Assembly: GCA_010015655.1 (NCBI GenBank)
Contig: ML976683.1
Coordinates: 629,014 to 693,013 of the forward strand
Length of the DNA stretch: 64,000 bases
From: Bimuria novae-zelandiae CBS 107.79
Lineage: Eukaryota > Ascomycota > Dothideomycetes > Pleosporales > Didymosphaeriaceae
Reading direction: 5' to 3'
Shown one piece after another: positions 57,018 to 64,000 of the stretch. Under the pieces are notes generated by a model, which saw only the letters and a list, made by a program, of their open reading frames with translations, did no database searches and had not been told where the DNA came from. The translations under genes were made by a program, and so were the position numbers. How positions within the stretch are numbered: position 1 is the first letter of the stretch; the number at the start of each line of letters is the position of its first letter.

Positions 57018-59513
57018 TTTGTCTTAGGTATATAGGTTTTATATAAGTTTATTAATCCTTTTTTAATAGTCCTCTAGGGTTTAGTGCATTAATTATTATC
57101 GTGTTATAAGTCTTATTTTTATTAAAGCTTTCTCTTATTACTCTAGTATAGTAGTAGTAATTATAGATCTTGTTTTGTGCCTTTCTTAAGAGCTGTTTAT
57201 AGTTCTTACGAAGTTTAGATTTAGGTTTTTATATATTTTCTAAGTATAGGTATCCTTTCTACTTTACTAAATATTTTTATAAAAACTTATTATTTTAGAA
57301 GTTTTCTTATCTAACTTCTCTATATTTTAAGAGTATTTTAACTTTAAATTTATTTTCTTCCTCTAGCTAGTAATAGAAGGTTGTCTTAACTAGTATCTTA
57401 AGGTCTATAGGTTTAAGTTAGTTTATATAGAACACTAAGTGTATTTTCGCGTCTAGCGGTAGTTCTAATTAGTAGTTAACTAGTAATACTTAATAATAAA
57501 AAATAGCCTAATTTTAATATAATTTAGTTTCTTATGCTTTTTCTTTTAGGTTTAAAGATTTTTTATAAGTAGATATGCTCTATCCCCATTCTTTAGCTAA
57601 GGTGCTATTTTTTTTTTTTAGTTTATATAAGAGATACTTTACTATTAAGCTTTCTTAAGGGTTTCCTGGAGTTGTATATGTGTTTTCTTTATAGTTTCTA
57701 CTATATTTATTACTTCTTCTATCCTAATCGCTGTAGAAAGTATTTAATTAAAGAGGTGTAAGTGTCTACTGTAGTTTGCATAGAATAGTGTAAATCCTAT
57801 TACTACTAATATCTTGTTATTATATGCTAATTGTGCTATAGGTAATAAGGAAATCTAATTATTCCTCTAGTTATTATAGTAGATACGTAGGTACGTCTTA
57901 ATTATTTAGTTTATACATTCTATTTATCCGTTAGTTTGCGGATAGTATGCTATTAATAGTTTTTATTTTATTCTAATAAGTACTATAAGCGTTATCTAGT
58001 AGTTTAAGGTAAAAAGTTTATCTCTATTACTAATAATTATTTTTAGAATACTATAGTGTTATATAAGTTAATCTAAAATAAAGAATATAAGTTTCTTTAC
58101 CGTAGTTATCTTCTAGCATAGTGATAATTCTACGTATTTAGTAAATTAATAAATAATATTTAGTATTATGTTATAAGTAATTCCTATTGTAGAGTCCTTT
58201 AACTTTAGTAATCCTATAATAAAGTCTATAGCGATGTCTTCCTACAGTGTAACGGGTATTTAGATTGCTTGCATTTCTTTATACTTAAGGTGTATAGCAT
58301 GCTTATTGCGCTGGCAATCTACGCACTTATAGATATATATAGTTACTACTTTTTTAATTCCTTTAAAGCTATAATTTCGTTAGATAAGTTCTATTATCTT
58401 TCTAATACCTAGGTGTCCGTACACTAGGTTATTATAGTATTATTATATAATTTCTATCTATAGTTCCTTAGGTACTTCTTGTCTGAGTATAAAGAGTTAA
58501 TTAAGTTCAGCTATTAGTTTTAAAGAGCTACTAAGGTTTTACTTTAGTATTATAGAGTATATTTTAACTTTTATTATTATTATTTATTCTACTAAGAGCG
58601 TCTGATCGTTCGTTTTCTTTACTTAGGGTGTACATAATCTTAAATTTATATTATCCTAGCGTTTCTAACTATTTTACTTATTATTAGGTTAGTTCCTTCG
58701 TGGTTATAAAGCGTGTAAGATTTTTATAGTCTATAAAGATTATAAGTTCTAAGCAACTATATGCGTAGATCTTTTAGTATTTAATAGCTTTTACTATCGC
58801 TAGTAGTTCTTTATCGTATACTTTATACTATAACTCTTCTAATATAAACTTATGTGCGTAGTATATAACTAGGTGCTATTTATTATTCTTTTCTTGCTTC
58901 GCGCATGCTCTAACCACTAAGTCGCTTACGTTAGTTTTAATACGCAAAGGGTTATTATCTTAGAAGTATATAAGGACTAGTAGCGTAATATATACTTCTT
59001 ATAGTATTTAGAATACTTATTCGCATTCTCTTATCTAATTAAAAGGTTTATCTTTCTTCGTAAGGTTTGTAAGTAGTAGTGTAATTTTAGAGTAGTCCGT
59101 GATAAATTGCTTATTAAATCTAGTAAATTTAAGAAAGGCTTATACTTTTTTAAAGTTAATAAGTAATTTCTACTTCCTTACTTCCTTAATCTTTAAAGAG
59201 CTTACCTAAATACCTTTAGTATTAATAACATGTCCTAAGAACTCTAGTTCTATAATATAGAATTTATATTTCTTTAGTTTTAATTATAGGTTAGCGCTAT
59301 CTAGCGCTTATAGTACTATTTATACGTATTATATATAATCCTTCTCTTACTTAGAGAATACTAGGATGTTATTAAGGTAGGTAATTATAAATATATTAAA
59401 ATAGTTTCGTAGTACGTTATTAATTATTATTTAAAATGTTGCTGGTACGTTTGTGAGTCTAAAGGGTATAACTTAGTACTTAAATAGTTTTGTCCGATTA
59501 TATGGCCTCTATC
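57018..59513 (-). pseudogene. Gypsy-3 pol, C-terminal part, RIP-killed
   Basis: Minus-strand order from the right: RT with the catalytic box now reading YLNNILVFS near 59380 (both Asp lost to Asn), FLGHVINTKGI, RNase H, integrase fragments, and a chromodomain remnant near 57300-57230 (KYLVK-stop-KGYLYLE). Stops are abundant. Confidence 0.7.
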
Positions 59514-59715
59514 TGTTGTGGATATGAGGCTGGAGCACTCTCTCTTTTGTACTATTCTAAATAGGGCTAGCGCTGCAGCGGCACTTATTTGGAGCCTCGC
59601 ACACATCTGCATTCCAGACAAACACAGAACACGAACATCATCAATCAATCATCACATCCATCAAATTCTCAGCATTACATTATCTTAAAGTGACAGAACA
59701 CTATTAAATCTAACA
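59514..59715 (+). repeat. 5' LTR of the right-hand Copia element
   Basis: 202 bp, TGTTGTGGATATG...ATCTAACA, GC-balanced and much less degraded than the coding part that follows. Confidence 0.75.
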
Positions 59716-59751
59716 ATTAAGAGTCTTATTGCCTCCGCCAAGCTAATTATA

Positions 59752-62700
59752 ATGGCCCTATCGACCCTTAGAGATCCCACAGTAATCCTAACCAACTACA
59801 CGAACTACACACCGTGGCTAAACTAGCTAAAAATAAAATCCTAATTTCTAAAGGTCTGGAACATTATCAACCTAGCGCTAATAGATGAACTAAGACAGAA
59901 ACCCGTAATGCCGATACCTCCCGCGATAGGCAACTACTAGCCAAGCACGGCGTATACGACTGCGAATCCGAATAATATGCCAATAATGCCCTTACATCTA
60001 TCGACGGCAGGCGCGAAAGCATACAAAGACGATAGCAATTATTACAAAGGACAGCTAGAAATATACAAGATTATAGATCGCGAATACCAAGAGGAACAGG
60101 TTAGCCTAAACTAAGTAGTTACTATTATTTAATTAATAGTTTCTGCGCATCTCCAGAACAACTACTACCTCTTAGATTAATTAATTAGGTAGTGGATTAA
60201 TAACCTTATAATTACAGTTAGGGTAGACCTGCAAGATAAATACAGACAATTAAAGACAAGATACTAAGAAGCCCTTAAGCCAATAAGAATAGCCAGATTA
60301 TAGGCTACATAGCTATCTAAGTACGATCATGCAGCTATAAAAGTAGAGACTAATTAGGTCCTAGAGCTTTAAAGGCTAGACTTAGTTAAAGAAGACTTTA
60401 TAAAGGCAGTTGTCTATGTCGCACCTATATAGGTAACGACCTTCTAGCAATATAGAAGCAAGGATGTAGCTGTCTTATAGAAGTATATAATAAAACTCTT
60501 CTAAGACCACATAATCCTGCAGCACCCAATCGAGGGTAAACAAAAGGGCGCTTTTGCTGCTGCAGGTTTATCTCTCGCTAACGGTGGTAAATCCACCTAG
60601 GCCACAGACAGGGACGCCTCTCTTGTGGATAGAGTAGCAACATTAAAATATCGGGGTAGACCTCGTAAACAACAAAATAATAGTTAACGTACCAGAGCCA
60701 AGCGGTCCGCGATTACAGACGATAAGCTAGTAATAGCTAGTGGCCTTAAGTGCCCTACTTATAAATAACGCTATAGTCTATAAGACTGCTTCTACGCTTT
60801 CCTAGATAAATAACTAGAATAGTTTAGGCTAAAGCCAAGCATGGTTACCCTAATTAAGTTTAGGCTAGAGAATAACCCTGGGCTTTAAGAAAGCCTAAGG
60901 ATAACAAAGAGGGCTAGATTATAGGCACCTATAATTAAATTATCGCATACTCCTACTTTAACTTAAATTACTAAGGCTAATAATAAGTAACTAAATAGAC
61001 GCAAGATTACTAAAATCCTAGCGAGCTTTAACGCTGTATCTTTCTACACTAAATTAAACACATACCTATTACGATGCTTAGCTATACTTAATTTAGGCAT
61101 AACCTGCCATGTCTTTAACGACATCGATCGCTTTGTCTTATACCAGCCACCGGCGCCAGGAGACTTTATATAGGCAGGGAATATATAAATATAGATTAAA
61201 GGATACGGGAGCGTCTATCTTAACATACAAAGTGTAAGTAGTAATTAAACAATATAGCTAGATAATATAGCCTATTACCCTAATTTGCTCTGCAACCTTA
61301 TATCGTTCCGATTACTTTAGAGGCAAGGCCTTTAGTGGGACATAAGGGCAGACCTAACGACTCTAAAGAGAAGAGACAATACTGTGCTAGCAGAACTCTA
61401 AGAATTACATAAATAATAGGTGTTAGAATATAGAATAAGACTAGTAGGTAGTATTCCTACTAATACTGCGCACGCCACTTACAAGACTAACACACGCACT
61501 AAACAAAGACCGCAGAAGGCAAACGTATAGACCTGGCACTAGCGATTAGGCTATCTAGGCCCTTAGGCCCTCAAACACCTCATGCAGTAATCTAAGGGGG
61601 TAAGGATTAAAGGTCTCCCTACGGTAAAATGTAACGCCTACGGTAAAGCAAAACTGAAACGGCAAATACGCTGGCAAGCTAGGGAGCGAACTAAAGGCCT
61701 TAGCGAGCGAGTCGCAATAGACTTTTATAACTATAAAGTAGATAGCTCAACAAGAGAGAAGAGCTAAATGCTAATTACTAATTAATCCTCTAGCTTCGCA
61801 TGGGACTTCTACTTTAAGGATAACTACCTAGCACGGTTAATTATTAAATTACTTAGCACTTTTATACGGTTTATAGAAGTACAATATCACGTTATAGTAA
61901 AAGTAATTAAATCTAATAACAAAATCTTCTTTATTAAGATTAATATTAAGAAGTGGTGCGCGGTGTAAGGTATCAAGATTAAGCCTTTAGCACTAGATAC
62001 TTAAGTATAAAATAGAGGAGTAGAATACTTAAGGGGTGTAATTAAGGAAAAAGCGCGCGCAATACGACTTAACTTTAATTTATTATAGTAGATATAGCCT
62101 AAGATTACGCGAGCCGTAGTCTACCTATATAATTAAACGCCAAACTACACTAACTAATAGCAATCTCTATATAAAGTGTTCTTTATAATAGTAGCCTTTC
62201 AGAACGGCATTGTTACCTAACCAAAGAAGCCTAATTAAGCTCACCTAAAAGCATATAGGTACAAAGCGTTTGCAATAACTAACGACACAAAACGCGGCAA
62301 AAGCAGGCTTTAAAGGCTTAACCCTAAAGCATAGATTAGCTACCTTATTAGCTACAGATTAACTAATATCTAGAGAATATAGATTCCCTCTCTAGCAAAG
62401 ACAATCAGTACTCGCGATGTAATATTCGATAAGGATACTATGTTCTAAGGCAAAACTAAAGACCTGGTAGATAACCTTATGCATAACATATTAGAAGAAA
62501 TAGTAGCCTAGGTGCGATTAGTAGAGCTACCTTCTTTACCTTAATAAGAGCAAGCCACCGAGTCCTTCTTTAAGGATAAGATAATTAGTAAAGCGCTAGA
62601 GGAAGAGGTTAAAAGCGCTCCTAAGTATAATTAAGGCAGGAGAGCTAGGTACGAATATCTAACGCCTCTATTAACACCGCCACTAGTAACACTCCTTGCA

Positions 62701-64000
62701 CAACTAATAGCAGGAGGCGATTAAGCTAGACCACCCTAAGAGTTATAAACAGGGTAGTTACAAACAAGCGCATGGGCCGCAGCCTTTATAGCAGGCACTA
62801 AAGCTAGTAGTAACGGTAAATATAAAGGCAAGGTTCTTAATAAGGCGTAGCTTTAATAAATAATTATATTAGGCAAGAAGCTACATCGAAGCGTGCTTCT
62901 AGAGCCACCTATATGCCAAAGCAAGCTCGAAGATCACCCTCTTTATAATATATAGAAGGAAGCAAAACGTTCCTATCTACAGAGCTATAAGGAAATAAAG
63001 TCTTAGAGCGAGGTCGCAGCAGCTCTAGTAAAGGTAGTAGGCTATTAAATCCTCGACTACATGTAGGTATACACCTATAAGTTTAATAAACACTATTAAC
63101 TATAAAAGTGCAAGGCAAGGCTAGTGGTGCAGGGTAATTAATAGTGGCACCTAACCTTGTAAGAAACCTACGCCGTAATACTTACAGGATAATCCTTTCG
63201 CATGCTTATAGCAATTATAGCTTAGTTTAACCTAGAGCTTATCTAACATAACGTTACGAACGCGTTTGTTCACGCAAAGCTAGACAGAGAAATCTACATA
63301 AGAATGCCCCGCGGATACTCGCGAGCAGGCACAGTCCTCAAACTACACAAAGCACTATATAGACTGCGCATATCTCTACTACTCTAGCAAAGAGAGTTTA
63401 CATCAACGCTCTATAATATTAGCTTTAAAACAGTGCCCCACGAGCCATGCTGCCTTATTAAGGACGGCATTATTATCTTCTTCTATATAGATAATCTTAT
63501 CCTTGCCTATTAGAAGAATCACGAGCCTGCAGCAAAAGCAGCTATTAAAGAGATAAGAACTAAATTTACCCTTACTAGTAGGAAAGACCTGTAATAGTTT
63601 CTAAGAATTAAAATTATTAGGGACTGCTTAAACAGAAAGATCTGGCTTTTACAAGCATCATACATCGACAAAATATCGCGCCTTATCAATCACCATGAGA
63701 TTCGCCACAATACCCTAATAGGTTCAATTAAATTACTCCTAAGAACAGGACTAGCTAGTAAGGGTGAGATTAATTAATACTAGCGTAAAGTCGGATTAAT
63801 TCTCTATACTACAGTTATAACTTAACTAGATATCGCCTTTACAAGCTCTAGATTATTACAATTCTTATCTAACCTAAGTAAAGAGTATTAAGCAGCTGCT
63901 AATTAAGTTCTCCTCTATCTTACTAATATTAAATTACTAGGTCTTTAGCTTAGGGGTGTAGATACTCTAGAAGTAGTAAGCGACGTATCCTTTATAGATA
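59752..64000 (+). pseudogene. Copia gag-pol, RIP-killed, incomplete
   Basis: The ATG at 59752 (MALSTLRDPTVILTNYTNY) opens a Copia-type gag. An integrase-core piece (WDFYFKDNYLA) is near 61801. RT includes NAFVHAKLDREIYIRMP near 63258, and the catalytic box reads FYIDNLIL near 63481, so the second Asp is Asn. An RNase H start (VVSDVSFID) is at the edge. Numerous RIP stops. Confidence 0.8.

Larger units (their letters stand above)
56003..59513 (-). mobile_element. Third Gypsy chromovirus (Gypsy-3), 3' half
   Basis: The minus-strand 3' LTR (56003-56327) is followed by an antisense ORF and pol. Pol is cut at 59513 by a Copia insertion, so its 5' half should lie beyond the window. It is inserted into Gypsy-2. 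Confidence 0.65.
59514..64000 (+). mobile_element. Copia element, 5' part, runs off the right edge
   Basis: It starts with an LTR and the same primer-binding-like ATTAAGAGTCTTATTG as the Copia element at 6563-11771. It inserted into the RT of Gypsy-3. The right end is not in the window. Confidence 0.8.

Overview
The window looks like a stretch of a filamentous ascomycete (Pezizomycotina) chromosome. The signs are short introns with GTAAGN donors and CTAAC-type branch sites, Fot1/pogo, Tc1-like, hAT, Tad1/I-like LINE, Copia and chromovirus Gypsy elements, and very heavy RIP-like decay (C-to-T and G-to-A changes that turn CAG/CAA/CGA/TGG codons into stops). A Dothideomycete is my guess, not a demonstrated fact. 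The layout is compartmental: two gene-poor, AT-rich, mutated transposon blocks (about 1.3-29.4 kb and 42.7-64 kb) surround a GC-balanced island of intact genes (about 29.4-42.7 kb).

Left block. Positions 1-1134 (minus) hold the 5' part of an intact two-exon gene. Its protein ends, at the window edge, in a C-x4-C-x6-C motif that recurs in the accessory ORFs of two RIP-killed Tc1-like elements (3444-6339 and 23027-26396). In those elements the accessory ORF and a DDE transposase face each other. Interleaved are four Fot1/pogo-type elements (1348-3426, 6342-13616, 13941-23024, 26406-29427), each bounded by TA. One is split by a complete Copia element (6563-11771, TSD AGATG). Two carry the same 0.9-kb non-autonomous LINE at the same site, and one of these also carries a 6-kb LINE with endonuclease, RT and RNase H. 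A 284-bp Tc1-like MITE abuts the second Tc1-like element.

Gene island. Eight paralogous small RING-finger genes or gene remnants (R1-R8) lie between 30.6 and 40.5 kb. They share a CPIC...C-x-H-x-F...CPLCR-x2-W[W/F] core and have unrelated C-termini. Four have Gly in place of the fifth zinc-ligand Cys, one has Asp for the His, one has a C-terminal membrane anchor, and two are damaged by transition mutations. R4 and R3 lie in one reading frame separated by a single TAG. A 2EXR/F-box-like gene and the remains of an ankyrin-repeat gene sit inside the cluster. RING and F-box-like proteins both point to ubiquitin ligation, so the island reads as a fast-evolving ubiquitin-ligase-like array. An unrecognised two-exon helical protein gene (41293-42245) ends the island.

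Right block. A 1.5-kb hAT-type element (42697-44235, 8-bp TSD) contains three different solo LTRs, each with its own 5-bp TSD. A complete chromovirus (47316-54162, TSD ATAAG) is followed by parts of two more Gypsy elements on the minus strand and a Copia element that runs off the right edge. All three Gypsy elements carry an antisense ORF between pol and the 3' LTR. In the first it is intact and encodes a Zn2Cys6-like protein. Short tandem repeats lie upstream of the TATA box in the LTRs.
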